Positions 30,111 to 41,294 are shown, counted from the first letter of the stretch. The stretch is DNA of 64,000 bases from Photobacterium salinisoli (GCF_003614885.1 NZ_QZMS01000007.1:1798001-1862000); one strand, 5' to 3'. Notes: generated by a model from the sequence alone, not told the origin. A program made the numbers and translations.

Positions 30111-31268
30111 CTAAGGCAAATGCATTTTGCTCAATTTGCCTTCTCGGGTCACCACCAGGTAGCCATCTGACAGCGCTAACGGCGGGATAGCAATGCCGCT
30201 ACCATCAGTTTGCTGCTGGGCGAGAAATTCACCGGTGCGGGTATCCAGCCAGTGCAGATAGCCCAGACTGTCACCCAGCACTAACTTCCCATTGATCACA
30301 GACGGTGCACTGAGGATACGGTAAGCAAGCTCTGTATTTTGCCACAGCTCTGTGCCACTGCGAATATCTACAGCCACCAGGTGATCCTCTGCCGTTACCA
30401 GAAACAGCAAACCACTGTCGATCACAAAGTCAGTGGCTGAAGAGTAGTTGCGTTTCCACACTTGCTGGCCACTACGCAGATCGATCGATACCAGATTGCC
30501 GTTGTAACCGGCCGCATACAGGCGATCACCCTCAATCACAGGGGCAGCATCAACATCGACCAGACGGTCAATTTCTGTCGCGCCCTGTGGCTGACCGATA
30601 GGCTGTTGCCACAATAGCTGGCCATTGCGGATGAAAGCCCCCGCCAGCCGGCCGTTGGCCTGTCCCCAGAATACCCCGCCAGAAATAGACACAGGAGAGC
30701 TGTCACCACGTAGCGTCAAGGATGGCACTTCACTGCTGATTTGCCACTTAGACGCTCCGGTTTCGGCATCTAAAGCCTGCAGGATACCGCGGCTGGTGTT
30801 CACCAGCAGCAGGCCTTCATCCGCCAGAGGTTTAGCCAGCACTTCGCCATCAATGTCAACACGCCAGGCTTCTTCACCGGTTTCTGCATCCAGCGCAATG
30901 ACTTCAGCATTCTCACTGCCGATAAAGACTTTGTTGTAAGCCACAGTCAGGCCACCAGACAACTTAGCATTGCCGCCACCGGCGATCTCGTGCTCCCACA
31001 CGCTCTTACCTGTTGCCGGATCCAAGGCTTCAACCTTTCCTTCACGGCTGGCAACAAACAATTTTCCGTACCCGGTTACCGGAGACAGACGCGAGTAAAA
31101 ATGCTGGACGCCTTCATCAATATTACGTGTCCAGTCCTGAACAGGAGTGAACTGGTTTTCAACCGCAGGAAGAGGCGCCATTTGCACCGCTTCTTCTTCA
31201 CTGGCACAGCCGCTCAATACACCAATAGCGACAGCGAGCGCTACAGCTTGCTTCAATAGCTTTCGCAT
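30111..31268 (-). CDS. bamB: Outer membrane protein assembly factor BamB
   Basis: BamB is a lipoprotein of the BAM complex that inserts beta-barrels into the outer membrane. The signal peptide ends in lipobox LSGC (lipidated Cys about residue 21). The rest is an eight-bladed PQQ-like propeller with repeats such as GKSVWEHEI, GEEAWRVD and GQQVWKRN. The length of 385 residues is normal. It lies 12 bp after yfgM and upstream of der in the conserved order. Confidence 0.96.
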   Translation of the reverse strand: MRKLLKQAVALAVAIGVLSGCASEEEAVQMAPLPAVENQFTPVQDWTRNIDEGVQHFYSRLSPVTGYGKLFVASREGKVEALDPATGKSVWEHEIAGGGNAKLSGGLTVAYNKVFIGSENAEVIALDAETGEEAWRVDIDGEVLAKPLADEGLLLVNTSRGILQALDAETGASKWQISSEVPSLTLRGDSSPVSISGGVFWGQANGRLAGAFIRNGQLLWQQPIGQPQGATEIDRLVDVDAAPVIEGDRLYAAGYNGNLVSIDLRSGQQVWKRNYSSATDFVIDSGLLFLVTAEDHLVAVDIRSGTELWQNTELAYRILSAPSVINGKLVLGDSLGYLHWLDTRTGEFLAQQQTDGSGIAIPPLALSDGYLVVTREGKLSKMHLP

Positions 31269-31280
31269 ACTCTGTCGCCT

Positions 31281-31892
31281 TTACTGGGCCAGATCGTCAA
31301 GTTTAATTTGCAGTGCCGGAGACGCACCCAGCTGCTGTGCGCTGATATAAGCATCACGAGCCGCTGATTTATCCCCTTTCTGCAGCAAAATATCACCGCG
31401 CAGTTCAGCCACTTTACCCTGCCAGCTTTCCGCTTTCACTTTATCCAGTTCTGCCAATGCATTGTCGTAAGACTGCTGAGCCGCCAGAATACGCGCCAGA
31501 CGGGTATGAGCCACAGGCAACAGAGCGACATCCTCTGTATGACTGATAGCCCAGTTTAATTGCTCTGCAGCAGCGTCCAGCTCACCTTTCTCGACCTGCA
31601 CTTTGGCCAGTTGCAAAGCAGCCAGAACTGCATACTGACTGCTTGGGTTGTCGTTGATAAAAGTCTGAGCCTGACTGATAGCATCGTCGCTGCCACTGTC
31701 CAGAGCCTGTACAGTCTGAGTATAAGCTTCGGAAGCCTGTTCCTTAGCAGACTGCACCTCTCCCTGATAATAACGCCAGCCATACAGGCCGCCCAGGCCA
31801 AGTACGGCACCAAGCACAATGGCTTTACCATTCTCTTTCATCCATGCCTTGATGGATTCAATCTGTTGCTCTTCTGTGGTATTGACGTCCAC
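31281..31892 (-). CDS. yfgM: TPR protein YfgM (SecYEG/PpiD-associated chaperone)
   Basis: The 203-residue protein has a short cytosolic N-terminus, one membrane segment at about 24-42 (KAIVLGAVLGLGGLYGWRYY), and a periplasmic TPR-like region rich in alanine and glutamine. YfgM family members bind the translocon with PpiD and help secreted proteins fold. It lies directly between hisS and bamB, 13 and 12 bp from its neighbours. Confidence 0.93.
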   Translation of the reverse strand: MDVNTTEEQQIESIKAWMKENGKAIVLGAVLGLGGLYGWRYYQGEVQSAKEQASEAYTQTVQALDSGSDDAISQAQTFINDNPSSQYAVLAALQLAKVQVEKGELDAAAEQLNWAISHTEDVALLPVAHTRLARILAAQQSYDNALAELDKVKAESWQGKVAELRGDILLQKGDKSAARDAYISAQQLGASPALQIKLDDLAQ

Positions 31893-31905
31893 GTCCTGTC
31901 CTCTC

Positions 31906-33174
31906 TTAAATCAATTCTGCCAGCTTAGCGGCAACCTCTGCCTGAGCCAATGTTTGCTGCTCACCACCACGGAGATCCTTAACGACTACAGTCCCTTCTG
32001 CAATTTCGTTCTCCCCCAGAACCAGGGCAACAATCGCACCAACATTATCAGCGCGCTTAAACTGTTTCTTGAAGTTGCCGCCACCAAAGTGATTCATCAC
32101 TCTCAGTCCCGGCACGGCTTCACGCAAAGTTTCAGCCAGCTTCATGCCTGCCATCAGTGTACCTTCACCGGCAGTCACTACGTAGACATCCACACTGCGG
32201 CGAACATCGGTCAGCTCCAGTGTTTCCAGCATCAGCACCAGGCGCTCAAGGCCCATAGCAAAGCCCACACCCTGCGTTGCTTTACCGCCCAGCTGTTCAA
32301 CCATACCGTCATAGCGGCCACCACCACAGACAGTGCCCTGGGCACCCAAACTGTCGGTGATCCACTCAAAAACAGTGCGGTTATAATAATCCAAACCACG
32401 CACAAGGCGTTCATTTACCTGGTATTCGATACCAGCAGCGTCTAATAGTTCACACAAACCAGAAAAATGCGCCTCGGAATCATCATCCAGGTAGTCAGAC
32501 AACTTCGGCGCATCGGTCAATATCGCTTGAATGTCTTTATTTTTGGTATCCAGCACACGCAGAGGATTGGTATACATACGGCGCTTGCTGTCTTCATCGA
32601 GTACATCAAGATGCTGCTCGAGGAAAGCTATCAAGGCGTCGCGATACGCAGCGCGGGCTTCAGAAGAACCGATAGAGTTCAGCTCCAGGCGAACATGCTT
32701 ATCAATACCCAGTTCACGCCACAAGCGTGCCGTCATCATGATCAGCTCCGCATCAACATCCGGCCCTTCAATGCCAAACACTTCCACGCCAAACTGGTGA
32801 AACTGACGATAGCGGCCTTTCTGCGGACGCTCATGGCGAAACATAGGGCCCATATACCACAAACGCTGTTCCTGATTGTACAGCAGGCCATTTTCGATAC
32901 CGGCACGCACACAACCTGCAGTCCCTTCAGGGCGCAGTGTCAGGCTGTCACCGTTGCGATCTTCAAAGGTATACATTTCCTTTTCGACCACATCGGTCAC
33001 TTCACCGATGGCACGCTTAAACAAATGCGTCATTTCGACAATCGGCATACGGACTTCACTGTAGCCGTAAGCACTGACCACTTGTTTCGCGGTATTTTCC
33101 ACTTTCTGCCAAAGTGGAGACTGAGTTGGGAGGCAGTCGTTCATGCCTCGAATTGCTTGAATTTGTTTCGCCAC
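31906..33174 (-). CDS. hisS: Histidyl-tRNA synthetase
   Basis: This class II synthetase has motif 2 ([19 protein letters not shown]), the histidine-specific [15 protein letters not shown] and motif 3 ([13 protein letters not shown]), then the C-terminal anticodon-binding domain. I choose the GTG at 33174 ([13 protein letters not shown]), because family members begin there. The frame could start at a TTG four codons earlier. The length of 422 residues is normal. Confidence 0.96.
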   Translation of the reverse strand: MAKQIQAIRGMNDCLPTQSPLWQKVENTAKQVVSAYGYSEVRMPIVEMTHLFKRAIGEVTDVVEKEMYTFEDRNGDSLTLRPEGTAGCVRAGIENGLLYNQEQRLWYMGPMFRHERPQKGRYRQFHQFGVEVFGIEGPDVDAELIMMTARLWRELGIDKHVRLELNSIGSSEARAAYRDALIAFLEQHLDVLDEDSKRRMYTNPLRVLDTKNKDIQAILTDAPKLSDYLDDDSEAHFSGLCELLDAAGIEYQVNERLVRGLDYYNRTVFEWITDSLGAQGTVCGGGRYDGMVEQLGGKATQGVGFAMGLERLVLMLETLELTDVRRSVDVYVVTAGEGTLMAGMKLAETLREAVPGLRVMNHFGGGNFKKQFKRADNVGAIVALVLGENEIAEGTVVVKDLRGGEQQTLAQAEVAAKLAELI

Positions 33175-33253
33175 GTTGATTCTCAATTAACCGATGGGGA
33201 TTAAGTTCGAATGAATAGAACTGAATATATAAGTTATGCAGGACGTTGTGAAC

Positions 33254-33279
33254 CTTACCCCGAAGGATTCCGAGGTAAG
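33254..33279. other. Hairpin between ispG and hisS
   Basis: CTTACC / GGTAAG with inner complementary bases gives about 11 pairs including G-U. No T-run follows. It could modulate read-through from ispG into hisS. Confidence 0.35.
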
Positions 33280-33294
33280 TCAGACAGAAAAGGC

Positions 33295-34410
33295 TTACTT
33301 TTCGATGATGTCAATCCGATTGCGCTGATCCATCATGGACGCTTTGGCCCGAATCTTGGTTTCCAGCTGATCAATCACATTGTCATTATCAAAACGCTCT
33401 TTCTGGCGCACACCGTCTTCATAGAAGGCGCTCTTACGGTTACCGCCGGCAATGCCCATATGGGACACTTCTGCTTCGCCCGGCCCGTTAACCACACAAC
33501 CAATGACAGAAACGTCCATTGGGATAGTGATATCTTCCAGCCGTTGTTCCAGCTCATTAACTGTGCCAATCACATCAAATTCCTGACGTGAACAGGTTGG
33601 GCAGGCAATAAAATTAATGCCGCGGGAACGAATGCGCAGAGATTTCAGGATATCAAAGCCGACTTTAATTTCTTCGATAGGGTCAGCCGCTAAAGAGATG
33701 CGCAGCGTATCGCCAATGCCTTCAGCCAGCAGCATGCCCAGGCCAACAGCAGATTTGACTGCACCAGCACGAGCGCCACCGGCTTCAGTGATACCCAAAT
33801 GCAAAGGTTGTTTGATTTGCTTAGCCAGCCTGCGGTAGGACTCCACAGCCAGAAAGACGTCGGAGGCTTTAACGCTGACTTTGAATTGATCAAAGTTAAG
33901 CCTGTCCAGGATCTCAACATGACGCATCGCCGATTCAACCAACGCATCAGGCGTCGGTTCACCGTATTTCTGCTGGATATCTTTTTCCAGCGAGCCGCCG
34001 TTTACACCGATACGGATCGGGATATTGTTGTCGCGGGCACAATCCACCACAGCGCGGATACGGTCTTCACGGCCGATATTACCCGGGTTGATGCGCAGAC
34101 AGTCCACACCATACTCCGCCACTTTCAACGCAATTCGGTAATCAAAATGAATATCAGCCACCAAAGGCAGATTCACCTGTTGCTTAATCGCTTTAAAAGC
34201 TTCAGCCGCATCCATGGTAGGTACGGAAACGCGGACTATATCGGCACCGACTTTTTCCAGTGCGCGGATTTGTGCGACTGTCGCTGCCACATCTGTGGTA
34301 CGGGTGTTGGTCATTGACTGCACCGCGATCGGTGCACCATCACCAATTGGCACCTTACCCACATAAATTCGGGTGGAAGGACGACGTTTAATCGGAGACT
34401 CGTTATGCAT
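33295..34410 (-). CDS. ispG: (E)-4-hydroxy-3-methylbut-2-enyl-diphosphate synthase
   Basis: IspG converts MEcPP to HMBPP in the non-mevalonate isoprenoid pathway using a [4Fe-4S] cluster. The 371-residue protein has the TIM-barrel N-terminus ([19 protein letters not shown]) and the cluster cysteines in [10 protein letters not shown] and [10 protein letters not shown]. It depends on the Isc system encoded 7-13 kb downstream in the window. It is 14 bp after rodZ. Confidence 0.97.
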   Translation of the reverse strand: MHNESPIKRRPSTRIYVGKVPIGDGAPIAVQSMTNTRTTDVAATVAQIRALEKVGADIVRVSVPTMDAAEAFKAIKQQVNLPLVADIHFDYRIALKVAEYGVDCLRINPGNIGREDRIRAVVDCARDNNIPIRIGVNGGSLEKDIQQKYGEPTPDALVESAMRHVEILDRLNFDQFKVSVKASDVFLAVESYRRLAKQIKQPLHLGITEAGGARAGAVKSAVGLGMLLAEGIGDTLRISLAADPIEEIKVGFDILKSLRIRSRGINFIACPTCSRQEFDVIGTVNELEQRLEDITIPMDVSVIGCVVNGPGEAEVSHMGIAGGNRKSAFYEDGVRQKERFDNDNVIDQLETKIRAKASMMDQRNRIDIIEK

Positions 34411-34424
34411 CTTTCATTCTCTGT

Positions 34425-35420
34425 TTACAACGGCAGCTTCAACCTGGCGACTCTGCCAGCCGGGTAGCCGCTCAGATCCACTGGTTCACCTTTGAAGCTC
34501 ATTGTAACAACACTCGGCGCACCGAGCACTATCTTAAACGGAGCCTGTCCATCAATAGAGACAACATCGCCGCTGGACTTGATACCTGTATCAAGTTGTT
34601 TGCCATTGGCATCACGGATATCAATCCAGCAATCGCCGTTGAAAGTAAGCTTCAGATCAGGTGCCGGCGCTTCTTCCGCAGCCGGGGCTGCGCCACTAAA
34701 CAGTGAGTCATTGGCTTCATCAAACAGCACATTGCCATCATCATCAATCACACTGCCCGCAGGGCTATCCTCGCTGACGGTATTGTTCGCAGCTTCGTCA
34801 AAGGTGTTAAGCGGCAAATCATCACCGGCTGCAGCATCGCTGTACTGATCATCAGCAGGCATCTCCTGCGCGGCCCCTTCCGCAATCGCGCTGACGTCGT
34901 CTTTGTTCAGCGAATCCGCCATTTCATCGACTGTGCCAGCCAGTGATTCGTCCAATGGCGGATTCGCTGGCGATACTTGCTCTGAAATAACCGGGGTTTC
35001 CGTTTTTTGCTCTGTCTGCCACCACCAGGCCGCCGTCATTCCGACAATCACAGCTCCGAGAAGCCAGGTCATCCCCATGACACGGTTGTCGTGTTTCTCA
35101 CGCTTGGTTTTACGTGAAAAACTTTGCATGGTCTGGGCTTGCGGCTGCCCCTGACCAATACTTTCAAGTTTGCTCAGTACTTCGTTGACATCAAGACCGA
35201 CAAATTTGGCATACGAGCGGACATACCCACGGGTAAAGGTGGCCATATGAGCTTCATCAAAGCGGTTGTTTTCAATGTCATCGATTACAGACATCCGCAA
35301 GCGCAGCCGGCTCGCTACATCCTTCTGAGAATAGCCAAGCTGCTCACGCGCCTGGCGTAGCATATCTCCGGGACGAATGACGTCTTCCGTTACTCGTTCT
35401 TCATTCTGTTCAGTATTCAT
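34425..35420 (-). CDS. rodZ: Cell-shape protein RodZ
   Basis: RodZ links MreB filaments to the membrane. A helix-turn-helix domain covers about residues 15-85 (LGYSQKDVASRLRLRMSVI). A basic juxtamembrane patch (SRKTKREKHDNR) precedes one transmembrane helix (MTWLLGAVIVGMTAAWWW). Then come an acidic, alanine-rich linker and the C-terminal DUF4115 beta domain. Length 331. It overlaps pilW by 11 bp, indicating coupling. Confidence 0.95.
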   Translation of the reverse strand: MNTEQNEERVTEDVIRPGDMLRQAREQLGYSQKDVASRLRLRMSVIDDIENNRFDEAHMATFTRGYVRSYAKFVGLDVNEVLSKLESIGQGQPQAQTMQSFSRKTKREKHDNRVMGMTWLLGAVIVGMTAAWWWQTEQKTETPVISEQVSPANPPLDESLAGTVDEMADSLNKDDVSAIAEGAAQEMPADDQYSDAAAGDDLPLNTFDEAANNTVSEDSPAGSVIDDDGNVLFDEANDSLFSGAAPAAEEAPAPDLKLTFNGDCWIDIRDANGKQLDTGIKSSGDVVSIDGQAPFKIVLGAPSVVTMSFKGEPVDLSGYPAGRVARLKLPL

Positions 35421-36180
35421 TGGCTAGATAATTCTGATATTGCTGAGAATCAGGAAATTGTTGTCGCAACAATTCGGCATATTTTTCCACACGATCAAGG
35501 CGACCGCTCTGGCGTGACGACTGAATTTTAAGAACAAGACTATCAGCAGTCTCTCCATATCGTTGACTGAATGCCTCCAGTCTGGCATCAGCCAGCTGGT
35601 AATCACTACCCGTCAACTCCAGTCTTGCCAGCTGCAACATAGACAGCGGACGGTAAGGCTCATGATCCAATGCTTTTCTGAAATAATCTGCAGCTTGTGT
35701 CGCATCACCATGTTTTATGCTGCACAAAGCCGCATTTTCATACGTCGCTGAAGCCTGAAAATAATCCGGCTGTAAAACAGCACGCATAAAGGCGTTATCT
35801 GCTTCATCGAACCGTGCTTCATTACACAAGAATACACCATAGTTATTAAGCACATCGCCATTTTTGGGGGAATATTGCAATGCTCGGACATAGAGCGCTT
35901 CAGCTGAACGATTTTCACCCACTTGCTGGTAATAGTGTGCCATGGCAAGTTGTGCTCTGGGGTGATCCGGCGCAACGTCTAAGGCTTTCTGTAAATTTTG
36001 CTGTGCTTTCTGCCTCTGACCTTGCTCCAGGTAACTGAGTCCAAGCGTCACTCTGGCATCTGCCACGGCAATGGGGTCCACACCGCGTTCCTTCGCCGTC
36101 GGGTCAATGGTTACACAGCCCACTAGCAAACAAGCGGCAATAAAGCCGCTTGTGATCGGATACAGGGTCCAGCGTACCAT
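35410..36180 (-). CDS. pilW: Type IV pilus biogenesis/stability lipoprotein PilW (PilF)
   Basis: This 256-residue TPR lipoprotein has lipobox LVGC (lipidated Cys about residue 22). TPR units follow (LGLSYLEQGQRQKAQQNLQKAL, AMAHYYQQVGENRSAEALYVRAL and further copies). PilW proteins help PilQ secretin assembly in the outer membrane. It lies between rlmN and rodZ, the usual place in vibrios and pseudomonads. Confidence 0.93.
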   Translation of the reverse strand: MVRWTLYPITSGFIAACLLVGCVTIDPTAKERGVDPIAVADARVTLGLSYLEQGQRQKAQQNLQKALDVAPDHPRAQLAMAHYYQQVGENRSAEALYVRALQYSPKNGDVLNNYGVFLCNEARFDEADNAFMRAVLQPDYFQASATYENAALCSIKHGDATQAADYFRKALDHEPYRPLSMLQLARLELTGSDYQLADARLEAFSQRYGETADSLVLKIQSSRQSGRLDRVEKYAELLRQQFPDSQQYQNYLANEY

Positions 36181-36225
36181 AACAACTCCTTGCTCACATC
36201 CATTTCGAGCTTTATGTGATTGTTA

Positions 36226-37347
36226 TCAGACTGCTTTTACTGGGATTGGTTCCCCTTTAGCTTGTTTGGCCAAAGTACGTTTTGTGCGGTCTATCACATC
36301 GCCAACCAATTGTCCGCAAGCGGCGTCGATATCATCGCCACGCGTTTTACGCACTGTCACAGTGAAGTCGTACTCCATCAGTGTTTTCATGAAGCGATCA
36401 ATCCGTGAATTACTTGGCTTGCGGTAAGGCGACCCCGGATAGGGATTGAAGGGGATCAGGTTAATTTTCGCCGGGGTATCTTTCAGCGTGTGCGCCAGCT
36501 CCCGCGCGTGCTCCATCCCGTCGTTCACATGATCCAGCAGTATGTATTCCACGGTGACTTTGCCACGGTTGGCATTGGACGAGGCAATATAGCGACGAAC
36601 CACATCCAGGAAAGTCTCAATATTGTACCTGTCGTTAATCGGCATGATTTCAGAACGCAACTGGTCATTACCAGCGTGCAGAGAAATCGCCAGAGCCACA
36701 TCGATCTTACCTATCATCTGCTCAAGGCCGGATACCACACCGGAAGTCGACACAGTGACACGGCGCTTCGACAGACCAAAGCCCAGATCGTCGAGCATGA
36801 TTTTCAGTGACGGGATCAGGTTTTTCATGTTCAGCAATGGCTCACCCATGCCCATCATCACCACGTTAGTGATAGGACGGCGGCCCGTTTCTTTCTCAAC
36901 ACCGATCTCTTTGGCCGCGCGCCATACCTGACCGATAATTTCGGATACCTTCAGGTTACGGTTAAACCCTTGCTGCGCAGTAGAGCAGAATTTACAGTCC
37001 AGCGCACAGCCTACCTGGGAAGACACGCACAGGGTGGCACGGTCATCATCGGGGATGTAAACCGTTTCGACATCCTGATCACCGACACGCATGGCCCACT
37101 TGATAGTGCCGTCTGCTGAGTACTGCGCTTCAGATACGTAAGGGGCACGAATCTCTGCCACAGCGTTCAGCTTCTCGCGCAGCTTCTTATTGATGTTGGT
37201 CATTTGATCAAAGTCATCGCAACCGAAATGATACATCCACTTCATGATCTGATCCGCGCGGAAGGCTTTTTCGCCCAGCTCTTCGGCAAAATACTGCCGC
37301 AGTCCTTCGCGATCGAAATCCAGCAGATTGATTTTGGCATTCGTCAT
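36226..37347 (-). CDS. rlmN: Dual-specificity 23S rRNA/tRNA adenine-C2 methyltransferase
   Basis: RlmN is a radical SAM enzyme that methylates A2503 of 23S rRNA and A37 of some tRNAs. The radical SAM cysteines are in CALDCKFC near residue 112, and the two catalytic cysteines lie near 118 and in the C-terminal half. The start [11 protein letters not shown] gives 373 residues, the vibrio length. The frame runs open to 37422 without family similarity. Confidence 0.96.
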   Translation of the reverse strand: MTNAKINLLDFDREGLRQYFAEELGEKAFRADQIMKWMYHFGCDDFDQMTNINKKLREKLNAVAEIRAPYVSEAQYSADGTIKWAMRVGDQDVETVYIPDDDRATLCVSSQVGCALDCKFCSTAQQGFNRNLKVSEIIGQVWRAAKEIGVEKETGRRPITNVVMMGMGEPLLNMKNLIPSLKIMLDDLGFGLSKRRVTVSTSGVVSGLEQMIGKIDVALAISLHAGNDQLRSEIMPINDRYNIETFLDVVRRYIASSNANRGKVTVEYILLDHVNDGMEHARELAHTLKDTPAKINLIPFNPYPGSPYRKPSNSRIDRFMKTLMEYDFTVTVRKTRGDDIDAACGQLVGDVIDRTKRTLAKQAKGEPIPVKAV

Positions 37348-37560
37348 CGGTTGTCGCCTCACTAAAAAATGACAGATCCTGCACCCGGCACGCCAGAGAA
37401 CGCTGACCCAGGGTGGCCCCAAATAGCGGGAAGATTCAAGGCGCGAAATTGTACAGACTTTAGCGGCGTGTTTCCACTTTTGCAGGCGGTTGTCAGCTAA
37501 GCAACTGATTACAGCTTAGCTGATGCCAGCCCGCACCTCCATTAAACCTTGAGATATAAA

Positions 37561-37584
37561 AACGGGAAGCATACGCTTCCCGTT
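37561..37584 (-). terminator. Terminator after ndk
   Basis: A 10-bp perfect stem (AACGGGAAGC / GCTTCCCGTT, loop of 4) is followed on the minus strand by TTTATAT, 24 bp past the ndk stop. Confidence 0.8.
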
Positions 37585-37607
37585 GTACCCAGCTTCCAGA
37601 AAATAAA

Positions 37608-38036
37608 TTAGTCGCGAGGACAAATTTCATCCTCGGAAAAGAAATACGCAATTTCGCGGGCTGCAGATTCAGGACTGTCGGAGCCGTGTACCGCGTTCAG
37701 GCGCGTGCTTTCTGCGTAATCGGCACGCAGTGTGCCGCACGCGGCTTCTTCCGGATTGGTTTTACCCATCAGCTCACGGTAGCGTGTAATCGCATTGTCG
37801 CCTTCCAGTACCTGTACCATCACAGGGCCTGAAGTCATAAATTCAATCAGTGGTGCGTAAAATGGTTTGCCTTCGTGCTCAGCGTAAAACCCCTGCGCCT
37901 GCTGCTCGGTTAAACGCAGCATTTTCGCGGCAACAATCGTCAGACCAGCGCTTTCCAAACGATGATAAATAGCACCGATCTGATTACGGCCTACTGCATC
38001 AGGTTTTACAATTGAGAAGGTACGTTCAATTGTCAT
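37608..38036 (-). CDS. ndk: Nucleoside diphosphate kinase
   Basis: Ndk moves the gamma phosphate of ATP to other nucleoside diphosphates. The 142-residue length is normal. The phosphohistidine is in NAVHGSDS near residue 117, and [14 protein letters not shown] at the N-terminus is diagnostic. It sits between the pepB pair and rlmN, with a terminator behind it. Confidence 0.97.
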   Translation of the reverse strand: MTIERTFSIVKPDAVGRNQIGAIYHRLESAGLTIVAAKMLRLTEQQAQGFYAEHEGKPFYAPLIEFMTSGPVMVQVLEGDNAITRYRELMGKTNPEEAACGTLRADYAESTRLNAVHGSDSPESAAREIAYFFSEDEICPRD

Positions 38037-38096
38037 TATTATATTCCTTATACTCAGTTCACTTCTGCCAGGCAGGTTTTCCCTGTCCCATAGCGC

Positions 38097-39374
38097 TTAC
38101 TGTAACAGCAACGCGGCAATATTTGCCACCCCAAGCCCCGTCGCACCCGCCGCCCAGCGCGCATCTGCACCGTCACGGAAGCAGGAAGCCAGATCAAAGT
38201 GAACCCAGCGGCTGTCATCGCTGACAAAGCGGGACAAGAAGGCGGCAGCATTCGATGCACCGCCCATGCCACCACCTTTCACAGCGCGACTGTTGGCGGT
38301 GTCAGCGTAATCAGACGGACAATTATTCTGATGCCATTTTTGCAGTGGCAACGGCCATGCAGGCTCATTAACCAGTTCAGACAATTGCTGCGCTTTGCGC
38401 AGCAGCTCAGGCTGCATGGAGAAGATAGCGTTATAATCCTGGCCCACTGCCATCATGGCGGCACCGGTCAGCGTCGCGGCATCAATGATCAGCGGCGCCT
38501 TCATTTCACCAGCCTTGATCAAGCCGTCAGCCAGCACCAAACGCCCTTCCGCATCGGTATTGACCACTTCCACCGTCAAACCATTCTTGTAGGTCAGAAT
38601 ATCGCCCAGCTTGTAAGCATTACCGGCGACCATATTTTCCGCACAGCACAAGATCAGTTTCACGCGCTTTTTCAGGCCTTGTTCAATGGCATAAGCCAGC
38701 GCAGCCGTCACTGTGGCCGCCCCGCCCATGTCGCACTTCATCGCCACCATGCCGGCACTGGACTTGATGCTGTAACCGCCGGAGTCGAACGTAATCCCTT
38801 TACCAACCAGGCAGGCATGCACAGGTGCGTCTGCATCTCCGGTAGGGTTAAAGTCCAGCGTCAACATCACAGGCGGACGGCTGCTTGCACGACCAACACT
38901 GTGGGTGCCAATCCAGCCTTCGGCCAGTAGCTCATCACCAACCAGCACCTCATGGCTGATTTTATCGCCGGCTACACTCTTCAGGAAACTGACCGCATCC
39001 TGCGCCAGTTTTTCCGGATACATATCTTCCGGCGTCGCGTTCACAACCTGACGTACCCAGTCGGCACTGCGACGACGCGCGTTCAGCAGTTCCAGCTCGT
39101 CTTCGTCCATGGAGGCCCATTGCACCTCCACCAATTTGCGTGTTGCGGCAAAACCACAATAAAACGCCCACTGGCGCTCGTAACTCCAGCCCTCGCCGCT
39201 CAGGCAGGCCTGAGTGGCTCCCTGAGAAGAAAGCTGACGAGCTGCCTGCTGAATACGGCGCAGGACAAAATCATCCTGATAGTGAATAACGACGCTGTCC
39301 TGCTGGTAGGAGACCAGCGCTTTATCGCCCCAGGCACCCTGACTCGATTCGGCGGAAAGTAATACGGTAAGCAT
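38097..39374 (-). CDS. PepB-type leucyl aminopeptidase, downstream paralog
   Basis: This M17 metallo-aminopeptidase of 425 residues keeps the metal ligands in [20 protein letters not shown] and [14 protein letters not shown]. It is clearly paralogous to the upstream pepB, about half identical by eye. It is more diverged at the N-terminus and in the C-terminal substrate region (for example, it has NCPSDYADTANSRAVKGGGMGG). The start MLTVLLSAES follows AGGGAA. The 72-bp gap suggests one transcript with pepB. Most relatives carry a single copy, so substrate range may have split. Confidence 0.85.
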   Translation of the reverse strand: MLTVLLSAESSQGAWGDKALVSYQQDSVVIHYQDDFVLRRIQQAARQLSSQGATQACLSGEGWSYERQWAFYCGFAATRKLVEVQWASMDEDELELLNARRRSADWVRQVVNATPEDMYPEKLAQDAVSFLKSVAGDKISHEVLVGDELLAEGWIGTHSVGRASSRPPVMLTLDFNPTGDADAPVHACLVGKGITFDSGGYSIKSSAGMVAMKCDMGGAATVTAALAYAIEQGLKKRVKLILCCAENMVAGNAYKLGDILTYKNGLTVEVVNTDAEGRLVLADGLIKAGEMKAPLIIDAATLTGAAMMAVGQDYNAIFSMQPELLRKAQQLSELVNEPAWPLPLQKWHQNNCPSDYADTANSRAVKGGGMGGASNAAAFLSRFVSDDSRWVHFDLASCFRDGADARWAAGATGLGVANIAALLLQ

Positions 39375-39446
39375 ATCTGTGTTCCCTAAGTTGAAAACGC
39401 ACAACAGCGCGAACTGTTGTGCGTAAAAATAGACCGGAAAAAGGAA

Positions 39447-40733
39447 TTAATCCTGAGCCAGAATGTTCGCCAGTGTGCGTACACCCATGCCCGTGGCGCC
39501 CACGCCCCACTTATCGCTGGCCGATTTACGGTAGGTACCGCTGCAATCTAAGTGCAGCCAGCCGTGCTTATAGTCTTCGACAAAGTAAGACAGGAAAGCC
39601 GCCGCAGTGCTGGCACCCGGCATGAAATCGCCGGTGGAAATGTTAGCCAGATCGGCAAAGCTGGATGGCATCATACGACGGTGATGCTCGCCCAGAGGCA
39701 GAGGCCACAAACCTTCGTGTTCTTCACTGGCGGCAATCAGCGCTTTCTGTGCCATGCTGTGGTCAAAACTGAACAAGGCATGGTAGTCATTACCCAGGGC
39801 ATTCTTCGCTGCACCTGTCAGGGTCGCACAGTCAATGATCAGACCCGGCTTTTGAGCACTGGCATAAATCAAACCATCCGCCAGCACCAGGCGGCCTTCT
39901 GCGTCTGTGTTGAGGATTTCAACCGTCTTGCCATTTTTATACGTGATGATATCACCCAGTTTAAAGGCACGGCCCGATACCATGTTTTCCGCACAGCACA
40001 AGATCAGCTTAATGCGCTTTTGTACACCGCGGGCAATGGCCAACGCCAGACCGCCGGTGGCCATTGCCGAGCCGCCCATGTCGGCTTTCATCGCTGCCAT
40101 CCCCTCAGAAGGCTTCATGCTGTAGCCGCCGGAATCGAAGGTAATGCCTTTACCGACCAGGCACGCCGCAACAGGTGCTTCAGCGTCACCGCTTGGGTTG
40201 TAATCTAAAATGAGCATAGCAGGAGAGCGTTCAGAACCACGACCAACGGTATGAATGCCGATCCAGCCTTCATCCAGAAGATCGTTGCCTTTGATCACTT
40301 TGTAACTGACATGATCAGGGGCCAGGGATTTAATGAACTCACCGGCACGGTTTGCCAGATGCGAAGGATTTACCACTTCGGCACTCTGGTTGATAATATC
40401 GCGAACCCAGTTGGTGGCAGTCAGACGCGCCTGTAATTCTGCTTCATCTTCGTCATCCAGCTCAGGCCAGCTGACACTGTTGCCTGGCTTGGCATTGCGG
40501 TGCCCCTGAATGAAAGACCAGATAGTTTCCAGATCCCACTCTTCACCGCTCAGAGTGACTTGCTTAATACCCTGACCGTCCAGAGTCCGGCCAGCGCGCT
40601 GAATCAGATTCAGCACATCGTCATTAGTCACATGAATCTGCACACCGTTGGCGGTATAAGAAACCAGTGCATTTTCACCCCACTGCTCAGCAGCAGCGTC
40701 CTGAGTCAGAAATACTGACATAGTAGAAGACAT
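39447..40733 (-). CDS. pepB: Aminopeptidase B (peptidase B)
   Basis: PepB is a 428-residue M17 zinc/manganese aminopeptidase that trims N-terminal residues from peptides in the cytosol. Motifs: [32 protein letters not shown]. The start [19 protein letters not shown] has AAGGAG 7 bases upstream and matches vibrio PepB. It follows the isc operon, as in enterobacteria, after a terminator. A second, diverged copy lies directly downstream. Confidence 0.93.
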   Translation of the reverse strand: MSSTMSVFLTQDAAAEQWGENALVSYTANGVQIHVTNDDVLNLIQRAGRTLDGQGIKQVTLSGEEWDLETIWSFIQGHRNAKPGNSVSWPELDDEDEAELQARLTATNWVRDIINQSAEVVNPSHLANRAGEFIKSLAPDHVSYKVIKGNDLLDEGWIGIHTVGRGSERSPAMLILDYNPSGDAEAPVAACLVGKGITFDSGGYSMKPSEGMAAMKADMGGSAMATGGLALAIARGVQKRIKLILCCAENMVSGRAFKLGDIITYKNGKTVEILNTDAEGRLVLADGLIYASAQKPGLIIDCATLTGAAKNALGNDYHALFSFDHSMAQKALIAASEEHEGLWPLPLGEHHRRMMPSSFADLANISTGDFMPGASTAAAFLSYFVEDYKHGWLHLDCSGTYRKSASDKWGVGATGMGVRTLANILAQD

Positions 40734-41093
40734 GTAAAACTCCTTGAGTATATGCCCAACAAGCACTCACAGCTCGTACAGGCGGCATGCTTATGACTTC
40801 CAGAAAGCCGGATTCTGTCCTTCGGCTCTCTGTGCCTGATCGGCCGTAGTTCGCATCCAGTCACACTGAATTTACTGTGTTTATGGTGCATGAATGCGTA
40901 ATTTCAAGTTAAGCAATGCGAAAATACAACAAAGCGGACCTTTTGGTCCGCCATTTAGTCTTGTCAGTGCAGGCAATTTGTTGGCTGTCACTCACATATC
41001 AAAGCGATTGGTTTACCTTGCCGTCAAATAAGCAAATAAACAAGGCATTTGCTGCAAGATTAAGAGAATGATCGACTATTAACGAAGCTCGAC
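40734..41093. other. Intergenic stretch between iscX and pepB with isc terminator
   Basis: The stem GCGGACC / GGTCCGC with a 4-base loop at 40934-40951 is followed on the minus strand by TTTGTTG. It is the likely end of the isc operon. The rest should hold the pepB promoter. No gene is seen. Confidence 0.6.
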
Positions 41094-41294
41094 TCAGTCC
41101 TTCTCTTCCATCCAGCACAATTGCACCGCTTCCAATACTTTTTCCCCGCAGTGGTTTGGGTCATCATCAAACTCGTCCAGCGCCAGAATCCAATCCCGTA
41201 ACTCGACAAAATGAATGCCTTGCGGGTCAACGTCCGGATGCTCTTCCAGCAAGGCGATGGCAATGTCTCTGGAATCAATCCACTTCAGTCCCAT
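41094..41294 (-). CDS. iscX: Fe-S assembly protein IscX
   Basis: This small acidic 66-residue protein (WIDSRDIAIALLEEHPD, FDDDPNHCGEKVLEA) binds IscS and iron and tunes cluster assembly. It is last in the isc operon, separated from fdx by 78 bp that contain a long hairpin. Confidence 0.95.
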   Translation of the reverse strand: MGLKWIDSRDIAIALLEEHPDVDPQGIHFVELRDWILALDEFDDDPNHCGEKVLEAVQLCWMEEKD

